This document shows positions 1-6,376 of a DNA stretch of 15,291 bases, piece after piece; position 1 is the first letter of the stretch; every line of letters starts with the position of its first letter. The notes beneath the pieces are model-generated. The model saw only the letters and a program-made list of their open reading frames with translations, did not search any database and was not told the DNA's origin. The position numbers were made by a program, and so were the translations under genes. Source of the stretch: JAJBWD01 sp041821285 (GTDB taxonomy: Bacteria; Bacillota; Clostridia; Clostridiales; Clostridiaceae); the NCBI GenBank assembly GCA_041821285.1, contig JBGUER010000074.1, forward strand, positions 1 through 15,291. Direction: 5' to 3'.

Positions 1-2147
1 GTTAAATCATTAAGATTTTTTGCTACATCTGATAAACCTTCAGCTAAAAGGCTCATATCATGAGTTGATGTTGATTGTTGAGTAGCAGATGCACTAACTT
101 CTTCAGTAGATGCTGCAGTTTGTTCTGAAACAGATGCAATATCTGAAATAAAATCTATTATTTGTCCTTTTCCTTCATCTATTTTATCTATAGATTCGCT
201 AAGGTTATTAATTTTTAAACCTACTGTATCTATAGAGTTTTTAATATTATTAAATGAATCAAGGGTTGAATCTACATAATTAACTTGGCTTTTAAGTGTA
301 TCTGATATTAATCCTGCGGTTCTTACAGATTCTGTAGTTCTAGAATTAACTTTCTTTATTATTATATTTATGGTATCTGCTGCTTTTTTTGACTCATCAG
401 CTAGTTTACGGACTTCTTCAGCAACTACGGCAAAACCTCTGCCAGCTTCTCCAGCTCTTGCAGCTTCTATGGAGGCATTAAGTGATAGAAGATTTGTTTG
501 TTGTGCTATTTTAGAGATACTTAGCAATATTGATTCTATTTCTTTTGTATTTTTAGAAAGCTCTGATATTGAATTAGTTACTTCATCTATGACTACAGCA
601 CTTTCTTCGGATTTAGACTTTAATAGATTAACTGAATTCATTCCAGAATCTGCTATAGATATAGCTTCTTTTGAAGCAGAATCAACTTCTTTGGAATAAT
701 CAACTACTCGAACAATTTCTTTTCCAAAAATCTCTGTTATTTCAGCGCATTTAGAAGCTTGTTCGGCTTGGTCTCCAGCACCTACAGATATTTCATCTAT
801 GATATTTGATATTTCTTCAGTAGATATTGTTAATTGCGTTGTATTATCTTTAATGGTTTCACTAGCTAAAGATGTTTCATTAACAGATTCTTTTACATTT
901 GAAACTAAGTTTCTTAATTTAGCCACCATATCGTTAAATGTGTTGCTTAATTTACCAAGTTCGTCTTTGGATTTATTATCAACTGAAATTGATAAATCTC
1001 CATTTTTAACTTTTTCCATAGCATCGACTACTTTTATTAAAGGTTTGGCAATTGAAGCTGATATTAATGTAGAGACTATCATTGTTATAAATAAACAAAT
1101 TAAACTTATTATAATAATTAAATGCTTTATTCCATCTGCTGATTTTGTTAAATTTTCATATGGAACGATAGAAACGTATTTCCAACCAGTAGTTTCAGAA
1201 GTTAAATATACTGCGTACATTTTCTTTTTAGTAACTGGGTCAGTAAAACTAAATTCTCCTTGTTCGTCTAATAATGTTTTTGATACTTCTTCTTTTTCGC
1301 TAGCATTTGTTCCTAATAAAGAGACATCTGGTGAACATACTACGTTACCTTCATTATCAGTTATGAAAGTATAACTTCCTTTTCCTAAATTATTTTTTCC
1401 AAGAGCACTATTTAGAGTTGATGTATCTACATTTATTTGTAGAGCACCAAGTCCCTCTCCTGTGGAAATGTTTTTTATAAGTCTTACATCACTTATGAAA
1501 AAATTTGAGGAAAAAGATGCTGTTGAAAATTCATCACTATGACTTGCTCTCCAATAATTAGCACCATTTAGTTCTATAGCTTTTTTATAAAAATCCATAT
1601 TTTTGATAGATTCCTTATCATCTAATTTAATTGATGGTGAGCCAACTACCATTCCATCAGGGTCGAAAAAATATATGCTAGATATTAAGTTGTCAGATGC
1701 AATAATATTGTAAAAAATATCTTCTGTTGATGAGGTAGCTTGAAATGCTTGATAAGTAGTAAGACCATCTAAATTAATCCCATCCTTGAAATTATCGTCT
1801 AAAAATAATTGCATAGAATAATTATTTACATTTTCCATAATTAAGTCAACATAGTTAATGTTTTGACTTAACACGCTATATGCAGAAGTAACATAAGTTT
1901 TTTTAGCGTTATTTTTAACATTTTGAGATGTGGTAATTCCTATAAATAATAAAGAGGATAATATTATTAGAACAAATGATAAAAATAACCTTCCGAATAT
2001 ACTATTTTTAAAATTAAAAGTTTTTAAAAATTTAATAGTATTAATCTTAAAATTTACTGGTGAACTTTTGCTTGCTTTATTTTGTGTGGGTTTTTTAAGC
2101 TTTCTAATCTTTTTTAATTTATTTTTTGTGTTTAAATTAATCTTCAT
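1..2147 (-). CDS. Methyl-accepting chemotaxis protein with dCache sensor (C-terminus cut by window edge)
   Basis: A transmembrane chemoreceptor that would bind a ligand outside the cell and control CheA/CheW. The reading frame is open for 715 codons to the left edge, so the C-terminal end is missing. Seen in order: a basic cytoplasmic tail (residues 1-50, many Lys), a first membrane helix at about 54-72, an extracellular double-Cache-like region at about 75-335 (contains DFYKKA and NYWRAS, typical of dCache_1), a second membrane helix at about 341-363, a HAMP linker at about 364-417, and a long coiled-coil signalling region. The near-invariant hairpin tip (LNASIEAARAGEAGRGFAVV, then AEEVRKLADES) lies around 555-586. 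The ATG at 2147 follows a run of six G (GGGGGG) five bases upstream. It is divergent from the phosphodiesterase gene. The ligand cannot be told from sequence. The family call is very secure. Confidence 0.95.
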   Translation of the reverse strand, partial: MKINLNTKNKLKKIRKLKKPTQNKASKSSPVNFKINTIKFLKTFNFKNSIFGRLFLSFVLIILSSLLFIGITTSQNVKNNAKKTYVTSAYSVLSQNINYVDLIMENVNNYSMQLFLDDNFKDGINLDGLTTYQAFQATSSTEDIFYNIIASDNLISSIYFFDPDGMVVGSPSIKLDDKESIKNMDFYKKAIELNGANYWRASHSDEFSTASFSSNFFISDVRLIKNISTGEGLGALQINVDTSTLNSALGKNNLGKGSYTFITDNEGNVVCSPDVSLLGTNASEKEEVSKTLLDEQGEFSFTDPVTKKKMYAVYLTSETTGWKYVSIVPYENLTKSADGIKHLIIIISLICLFITMIVSTLISASIAKPLIKVVDAMEKVKNGDLSISVDNKSKDELGKLSNTFNDMVAKLRNLVSNVKESVNETSLASETIKDNTTQLTISTEEISNIIDEISVGAGDQAEQASKCAEITEIFGKEIVRVVDYSKEVDSASKEAISIADSGMNSVNLLKSKSEESAVVIDEVTNSISELSKNTKEIESILLSISKIAQQTNLLSLNASIEAARAGEAGRGFAVVAEEVRKLADESKKAADTINIIIKKVNSRTTESVRTAGLISDTLKSQVNYVDSTLDSFNNIKNSIDTVGLKINNLSESIDKIDEGKGQIIDFISDIASVSEQTAASTEEVSASATQQSTSTHDMSLLAEGLSDVAKNLNDL

Positions 2148-2183
2148 ATGTACCCCCCAAAAAAATTAAATGTATATAAGATT

Positions 2184-2212
2184 ATTATAGTCCTTTATTT
2201 AATGATGGTAAA
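2184..2212 (-). promoter_or_regulatory. Probable sigma-A promoter of the chemoreceptor gene
   Basis: On the minus strand, TTTACC (2212-2207) and a perfect TATAAT (2189-2184) are 17 bases apart. Transcription would begin near 2177 and leave a leader of about 30 bases before the chemoreceptor ATG. This is motif matching only. Confidence 0.6.
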
Positions 2213-2218
2213 TGTTTT

Positions 2219-2248
2219 TAGACAAATAAAGACATAAAAAAATATAAT
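2219..2248 (+). promoter_or_regulatory. Probable sigma-A promoter of the phosphodiesterase gene
   Basis: TAGACA (2219-2224) and TATAAT (2243-2248) are 18 bases apart. A second TATAAT at 2255-2260 could pair with AAGACA at 2229-2234, but with a long 20-base spacer. The site sits back to back with the chemoreceptor promoter, with the two -35 elements only a few bases apart, so a single regulator could affect both genes. Confidence 0.55.
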
Positions 2249-2283
2249 TTATGGTATAATTTACTTGTAAAGAATATTATTAT

Positions 2284-2290
2284 GGGGTGA
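2284..2290 (+). promoter_or_regulatory. Ribosome binding site fixing the phosphodiesterase start
   Basis: GGGGTGA lies five bases before the ATG at 2296. The longer frame beginning with GTG at 2287 would start inside this Shine-Dalgarno sequence, so the ATG three codons later is the better start. Confidence 0.75.
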
Positions 2291-2295
2291 TTTTT

Positions 2296-3027
2296 ATGAT
2301 TAAAAATATAGCGCACCGTGGTGCTAGTGGGGAATATCCTGAAAATACTATGATATCTTTTAAAAAGGCTATAGATATGGGGTGCGACGGAATAGAGACG
2401 GATGTTCAAATAACTAAAGATGGTGAACTAATTTTATGCCATGATGAATTAATAGATAGAACAACTGATGGGAAGGGGTTAATAAATAGTTACAATTATA
2501 AAGAACTTATGAAATTTGATGCTAGTTATAAATTTAAAAAAAAGCATAAGAAAAATAAAATACCTAAGCTTGTAGAATTATTAGAGCTAGTTAAAGATAG
2601 TAATATAATGTTGAATTTGGAATTAAAAAATAGCGTTATAGATTATGAGAAAATAGAAGAAAGAGTTATTGATTTAGTTTGTCAATATGGAATAGAAGAT
2701 AGAATTATAATATCTTCTTTTAATCATTATTCAATAAAGAAGTGTAAGGAAATAAATACAAGTATTAAATGTGGGATCTTATATGAAAGTACTATTTATC
2801 AAGTAGGTGAATATGCTAAAAGTTTAGGGGTAGAAGCTTGTCATCCTAATTTTTATACTTTGAAAGATTATATAGTAAAGGATATAAAACAAAAGGGTTT
2901 AGATATAAATACTTATACAGTTAATGAAGAAAAATATATGAAAATGTTAATAGGCATGGGTGTAGATGGTATAATAACCAATTATCCTGATAAATTAAGG
3001 GAAATTATTATTAATAATAAGCAATAA
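2296..3027 (+). CDS. Glycerophosphodiester phosphodiesterase (GDPD family)
   Basis: Predicted to hydrolyse glycerophosphodiesters (deacylated phospholipids) to glycerol 3-phosphate and an alcohol, using a divalent metal in a TIM-barrel fold. The 243-residue protein is the normal length for a single-domain cytoplasmic GDPD and has no signal peptide or membrane helix. Catalytic and metal residues seen: His7-Arg8 (AHRGASG), Glu16-Asn17 (PENT), Glu34 and Asp36 (GIETDVQ), His49-Asp50 (CHDELIDRTT), and the later Glu in NLELKN. The C-terminal block (YTVNEE followed by GVDGIITNYPD) is also typical. It stands alone with its own promoter and a hairpin terminator downstream. After the stop, the same frame stays open for a hydrophobic stretch (see 3028-3150). 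Substrate choice is not deducible. Confidence 0.95.
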   Translation: MIKNIAHRGASGEYPENTMISFKKAIDMGCDGIETDVQITKDGELILCHDELIDRTTDGKGLINSYNYKELMKFDASYKFKKKHKKNKIPKLVELLELVKDSNIMLNLELKNSVIDYEKIEERVIDLVCQYGIEDRIIISSFNHYSIKKCKEINTSIKCGILYESTIYQVGEYAKSLGVEACHPNFYTLKDYIVKDIKQKGLDINTYTVNEEKYMKMLIGMGVDGIITNYPDKLREIIINNKQ

Positions 3028-3150
3028 TATTTATTCAATTATTCTTTTTTTGGACTACCAATAATTATAGTGGGTCTTATTTTAGGATTGGTTTTGTCTG
3101 TTATAAATGCAGTAGCTGGAGTTATGTTTCAGGCTAAAGGAATCATATAA
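3028..3150 (+). pseudogene. Hydrophobic reading-frame remnant in phase after the phosphodiesterase stop
   Basis: Directly after the TAA of the phosphodiesterase gene, the same frame runs on for 40 codons and ends in TAATAA. It encodes one convincing membrane helix (about FFGLPIIIVGLILGLVLSVI) followed by NAVAGVMFQAKGII. There is no ATG with a ribosome binding site; the only internal candidates are a GTG at 3070 and an ATG at 3124, both without SD. It could be the last helix of a deleted membrane protein, a stop-codon read-through tail, or chance. I do not recognise the family. The composition (Gly, Val, Ala with Ile/Leu) looks more like real protein than translated AT-rich spacer. Confidence 0.35.
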
Positions 3151-3185
3151 TAAATTGAATATGAATTAATAAAGAAAAAATAGTG

Positions 3186-3227
3186 AAAAACAAATGCAAA
3201 TAATAATATATTTGACATTTGTTTTTT
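3186..3227 (+). terminator. Probable terminator after the phosphodiesterase gene
   Basis: AAAAACAAATG (3186-3196) pairs with CATTTGTTTTT (3216-3226), and an inner CAAAT/ATTTG pair extends the stem. A T-rich tail follows. The stem is almost all A-T, so efficiency is uncertain. Confidence 0.5.
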
Positions 3228-3518
3228 GTTTTAATTTTTTATGCTTGTAAGTTTCCAATTTTATAAGGTGAAATTTATTTTTTGAGAATTAAAATTTTAA
3301 ATAATTTCTCAAATCACTTTGCTATTTATCTATTTAAATAGAATCAATATACTCCTAGAACAAGAGTCCCAATACTCCGTATTTAATGGGTATTATTGTG
3401 AAAAAAATAAATTATTATGTTAATAATTTAAGAATTATTTTATTTACTCTTGTAATATTCTCTGTTTTAGATTAATGTATTATTAGATAAATGGCATCAT
3501 AGAATAGGGGGGTAAATA
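3228..3518. other. Intergenic region without a recognisable gene
   Basis: No coding frame or RNA gene was recognised. It contains a hairpin with arms TTTGAGAA (3281-3288) and TTCTCAAA (3306-3313), and a weaker stem-loop around 3369-3396 (AATAC..CC pairing GG..GTATT with one bulge). The right end is the leader of the DegV gene. No promoter there matches consensus well enough to call. Confidence 0.5.
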
Positions 3519-4400
3519 TTGAGCACTATTATTATTACAGATTCATCTTGTGATCTTACATTAGATTATGTAGAAAAAAATAAATCCGTACTTGACGTTT
3601 TAGGAACTTCAGTCAATATTGATGGTTTCGAATATATAGATGACCTTGGTAAAACAGTTAGTCATGATGAATTTTACAGTAAATTAAGGGCGGGGATTAT
3701 CCCTTCAACTGCACAGACAAATATCTATAAATTTTATGAAGTTTTTGACCATTATAGTAAAATGGGCAAATCAATTATATATGTAGGTCTTTCATCAGGA
3801 CTAAGTGGAACTTATAATAATTCAATTATGGCAAGAAAAGAATATATGCAAGATAATAAAGAGGCGGATATAACTATAATTGATACTGTTTCTGCTTCTA
3901 TTGGTTTAGGAGTTTTAGTTGTTCATGCAGCTGAAATGGTTAAGGAAGGGAAATCAAAAGAAGAAATTGTAAAATATTTAGAGGAAAATAAATTTAATGC
4001 AAATCATTGGTTTGCTGTAGATGATTTAATGTATCTTAGAAAAGGTGGAAGAATACCATCTGCTGTAGCAGTTGTAGGTACTGCACTTAATGTAAAGCCT
4101 ATTTTGATAGTTAACCGAAAGGGCGAGTTGGTGAGTTATGCTGCTATAAGAGGACGAAAAAAATCAATTAAGTTTTTATCTGATAAATTTAATGAACATA
4201 TTAGAGAGGTTGAAGATAAAATCATTATAATTGGTCATGGTAATTGTATTGAGGATGCTGAAAGATTAAAGCAAATTATAGAAAAAAAATACAAGCCCAA
4301 AGCTATAATGATATCTGAATTGTCAGCAACCATTGCATCTCATGTAGGTCCTAATATGATAGCAATAGCTTTTATAGGTGATAATAGAGAAGATAAATAA
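3519..4400 (+). CDS. DegV family fatty-acid-binding protein
   Basis: DegV proteins bind a fatty acid between two alpha/beta domains. The FakB members hold it for phosphorylation by the kinase FakA, feeding exogenous fatty acids into phospholipid synthesis. Family marks seen: the N-terminal ITDSSCDL (6-13), PSTAQTN (62-68), the carboxylate-binding loop SSGLSGTY (92-99), an IIDT at about 121, and RKGGRIPS at about 174-181 opening the second domain. At 293 residues it is of usual length. The start is TTG at 3519, chosen because AGGGGGGT ends about six bases upstream and the protein begins with the expected STIIITDSS. No FakA kinase gene lies beside it. A single-gene unit with its own terminator is likely. 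The lipid ligand is inferred from the family only. Confidence 0.93.
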   Translation: MSTIIITDSSCDLTLDYVEKNKSVLDVLGTSVNIDGFEYIDDLGKTVSHDEFYSKLRAGIIPSTAQTNIYKFYEVFDHYSKMGKSIIYVGLSSGLSGTYNNSIMARKEYMQDNKEADITIIDTVSASIGLGVLVVHAAEMVKEGKSKEEIVKYLEENKFNANHWFAVDDLMYLRKGGRIPSAVAVVGTALNVKPILIVNRKGELVSYAAIRGRKKSIKFLSDKFNEHIREVEDKIIIIGHGNCIEDAERLKQIIEKKYKPKAIMISELSATIASHVGPNMIAIAFIGDNREDK

Positions 4401-4416
4401 AGAAATTATATAAGTT

Positions 4417-4453
4417 AAAAAAACTCTCGCTAATTATAGTGGGAGTTTTTTTA
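4417..4453 (+). terminator. Rho-independent terminator of the DegV gene
   Basis: ACTCTCGCT (4423-4431) pairs with AGTGGGAGT (4438-4446), with two G-T pairs, around the loop AATTAT. A-runs precede the stem and a T-run follows it. Confidence 0.85.
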
Positions 4454-4512
4454 TGATTTGCTATTTTACGTGCAATATTATGAATGGCAACTTGATATAT
4501 TTGTATAAAAGG

Positions 4513-4550
4513 AATTACTACTTATTAATAGTTATTAATAAATAGTAATT
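4513..4550. repeat. 18-bp inverted repeat upstream of ldh
   Basis: AATTACTACTTATTAATA and TATTAATAAATAGTAATT are mirror copies with one mismatch, separated by GT. It lies about 95 bases before the ldh start. It does not match the Rex consensus TTGTTAA-N4-TTAACAA. It could be an operator or simply AT-rich cruciform DNA. Confidence 0.55.
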
Positions 4551-4580
4551 ATTGCTTTACGAAATATACGGTATAAAGAA

Positions 4581-4606
4581 ACTATACTAGTAGAAACTAA
4601 TATAGT
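4581..4606. repeat. Inverted repeat in the ldh leader/promoter zone
   Basis: ACTATACTAGT and ACTAATATAGT are mirror copies with one mismatch around the loop AGAA. The left arm contains TATACT (4583-4588), a plausible -10 box. A protein bound here would therefore overlap the promoter; alternatively it forms an RNA hairpin in the 5' leader. A well-spaced -35 box was not found. Confidence 0.5.
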
Positions 4607-4644
4607 AACACTAATTTATAATATTAATATAGGAGGTATAGATT

Positions 4645-5589
4645 ATGAAAAAAACCAATAAGGTTTCGATTATCGGTTCTGGATTTGTTGGAGCAACTAC
4701 AGCTTTTGCATTAATGAATAATGGAATAGTTTCAGATATTGTTATAGTTGATATAAATCGAAATAAAGCTGAGGGAGAGGCTATGGATTTATCTCACGGA
4801 GCTTCTTTTGTAAAACCTGTGGAAGTTAGTGCAGGGGGTTATGAAGATACTAAAGATTCTGATATTGTTATAATAACTGCAGGTGCACCTCAAGAAAAAG
4901 GGGAAATTAGACTAGACTTAATTAATAAAAATTACAAAATATTTCAAAAAATTATTCCTGAAGTAGTTAAATATAGTCCTAATTCTATTTTGTTAGTAGT
5001 TTCAAATCCTGTAGATGTTCTAACTTATATAGCTTATAAATTATCAGGGTTTGAAAGCTGTAGAGTTATAGGATCGGGTACTGTTTTAGATACATCAAGA
5101 CTTAAATCTTTATTAAGTGAACATTTTGAAATAGATGCAAGAAATATACATACGTATATTATGGGTGAACATGGTGATTCAGAAATTGCAGCATGGAGCA
5201 TAACCAATATTGCTGGTATGAATGTAAATGAATATTGTTCCGCAGCATGTAAAAAATGTGATGGTAGATTAAAATTTAAACTATACGAAGAGACAAAAAA
5301 TGCAGCATATCAAGTAATAGATAAAAAAGGGTCTACATATTTTGCAGTAGCTTTAGCGGTAAAAAGAATAGTAGAGGCTATATTAAGGGATGAAAAATCT
5401 ATTCTTACTGTATCTTCCTTATTAAAAGGAGAATTTGGAATAGAAGATATTTATATGGGTGTGCCATCTATTGTAGGTGCGACAGGTGTTAAAAAGGTAT
5501 TAGAGGTACCCATAAGTAAAGAGGAATTGGAAAAACTTAGAACTTCTTCAGAAACATTAAAAAATTCTTTGAATAAAACAATAAAATAG
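4645..5589 (+). CDS. ldh: L-lactate dehydrogenase
   Basis: Reduces pyruvate to L-lactate with NADH, the last step of lactate fermentation, in the cytoplasm. At 314 residues it has the family length. Seen: the Rossmann loop GSGFVGATTA (11-20), the NAD-selecting Asp36 (VIVDIN), the substrate-specificity loop with Gln83 (lactate, not malate, type) and Arg89, Asn121, Asp149 and Arg152 (LDTSR), catalytic His176 in MGEHGDSE, and Thr231 in KKGSTYF. For the allosteric fructose-1,6-bisphosphate site, the equivalent of His188 is present (His169), but the usual Arg173 is Lys154. An ideal AGGAGGT lies eight bases before the ATG. It is a single-gene unit: inverted repeats upstream, terminator overlapping its stop codon. 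Regulation by redox or FBP is an inference. Confidence 0.96.
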   Translation: MKKTNKVSIIGSGFVGATTAFALMNNGIVSDIVIVDINRNKAEGEAMDLSHGASFVKPVEVSAGGYEDTKDSDIVIITAGAPQEKGEIRLDLINKNYKIFQKIIPEVVKYSPNSILLVVSNPVDVLTYIAYKLSGFESCRVIGSGTVLDTSRLKSLLSEHFEIDARNIHTYIMGEHGDSEIAAWSITNIAGMNVNEYCSAACKKCDGRLKFKLYEETKNAAYQVIDKKGSTYFAVALAVKRIVEAILRDEKSILTVSSLLKGEFGIEDIYMGVPSIVGATGVKKVLEVPISKEELEKLRTSSETLKNSLNKTIK

Positions 5590-5610
5590 AGGCATAAGCC
5601 TCTATTTTAT
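5581..5610. terminator. Bidirectional terminator between ldh and the DUF3867-like gene
   Basis: ATAAAATAGAGGC and GCCTCTATTTTAT form a perfect 13-bp stem with the loop ATAA. A-rich and T-rich flanks let it serve both convergent genes. The ldh stop codon TAG (5587-5589) lies within the left arm. Confidence 0.85.
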
Positions 5611-5622
5611 TAGAATATAAAT

Positions 5623-6198
5623 TTAGTAGTTGTAGTCAGAAGTATTTTCACATATCTCTATTTTCAAAGTTGAATCATTTAGAGTTTTTTTATAAGAACA
5701 TAAAAAATCATTTAATTCATTGTCTTCAAGGTTTACTTTACCTTTACTTTTTAATAATACATTGTCTTTAAACAAATAAATAGATATAGAGTTTTTTTCA
5801 TTAGTAATAGAATATGACGAAATCATTTTTTGTTCTATTTTACCATTATATTTTTGTTCGAAACTAAATTTTTTTCTTATATCTTGGTAATTTATATTAT
5901 CAATACCAGATTGTTTGGTATCAACACCTAAACTTTTTAATTGATTATCTATATCGGATAGGTCAATACCGTATTCGTTTTGATATTTATCTATAAGTTT
6001 GGCTTGAATATTATTAAATTTATTTTCTGATATATTATTTTCTTTCATATAATTTTGGATTTTTAAAGAAAGTTCGATAATGTTAAATTCTCCTTGGGCC
6101 ATGGAATAATAAAGACTTAAAATATAGTCTTCAAATTTTTTTATATCTTTATCAGTAGCTTTATTTTTTAAATCAGTAAAATTTATTACATCAGACAT
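5623..6198 (-). CDS. Clostridial protein of unknown function (DUF3867-like)
   Basis: A 191-residue cytoplasmic protein with no signal peptide or membrane helix. The N-terminal half (residues 1-75) is charged, mainly helical and the best conserved-looking part: FTDLKNKATDKDIKKFEDYI, then SLYYSMAQGEF and KIQNYMKENNISENKF. This resembles the DUF3867 family, known almost only from Clostridium. The C-terminal half (about 105-185) looks like beta strands (SISIYLFKDNVLL, STLKIEICEN). No catalytic motif is visible. The ATG at 6198 has GGAGTGG at good spacing. It is monocistronic on the minus strand, convergent with ldh and divergent from the M1 fusion gene. The family name is from memory of the N-terminal pattern, and the function is unknown. 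Confidence 0.8.
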   Translation of the reverse strand: MSDVINFTDLKNKATDKDIKKFEDYILSLYYSMAQGEFNIIELSLKIQNYMKENNISENKFNNIQAKLIDKYQNEYGIDLSDIDNQLKSLGVDTKQSGIDNINYQDIRKKFSFEQKYNGKIEQKMISSYSITNEKNSISIYLFKDNVLLKSKGKVNLEDNELNDFLCSYKKTLNDSTLKIEICENTSDYNY

Positions 6199-6219
6199 TT
6201 AAACCACTCCTTTATTTAA

Positions 6220-6247
6220 CTTTTTAGTTTTAAAACATGCTAAAAAG
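6220..6247. repeat. Short inverted repeat in the leader of the DUF3867-like gene
   Basis: CTTTTTAG and CTAAAAAG are perfect 8-bp arms around a 12-base loop, 22 bases upstream of the minus-strand ATG. It may be a leader hairpin; in DNA this AT-rich it may also be chance. Confidence 0.3.
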
Positions 6248-6324
6248 AAATAGTGTTGCTAAATCTATTTTAATACATTTAACACAATAATGTAATAGAA
6301 ATTTTGAATATTTATAAAATATTC

Positions 6325-6353
6325 TTGCTAAATTTACAAATTTAACTTATTAT
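6325..6353 (+). promoter_or_regulatory. Probable promoter of the CPBP-M1 fusion gene
   Basis: TTGCTA and TATTAT are 17 bases apart. Transcription would start near 6360, leaving only a short leader that contains the strong AGGGGAGGG ribosome binding site at 6358-6367. Confidence 0.45.
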
Positions 6354-6376
6354 GGGACAGGGGAGGGTGTGGAAAA

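Noticed and set aside
370..1374. Plus-strand frames of 109 and 191 codons
   Set aside because: They are antisense shadows of the chemoreceptor, whose minus-strand translation has all the family motifs; they lack ribosome binding sites.
1930..2169. Plus-strand frame of 79 codons
   Set aside because: Antisense to the start and promoter of the chemoreceptor gene; its Ile/Leu/Phe richness is the complement of the Lys/Asn-rich tail.
2218..2409. Minus-strand frame of 63 codons
   Set aside because: It overlaps the phosphodiesterase start and both promoters and has no ribosome binding site.
4550..4590. A consensus ldh promoter
   Set aside because: TATACT and TATAAA are plausible -10 boxes, but no -35 lies at 16-18 bases, so no promoter is called.
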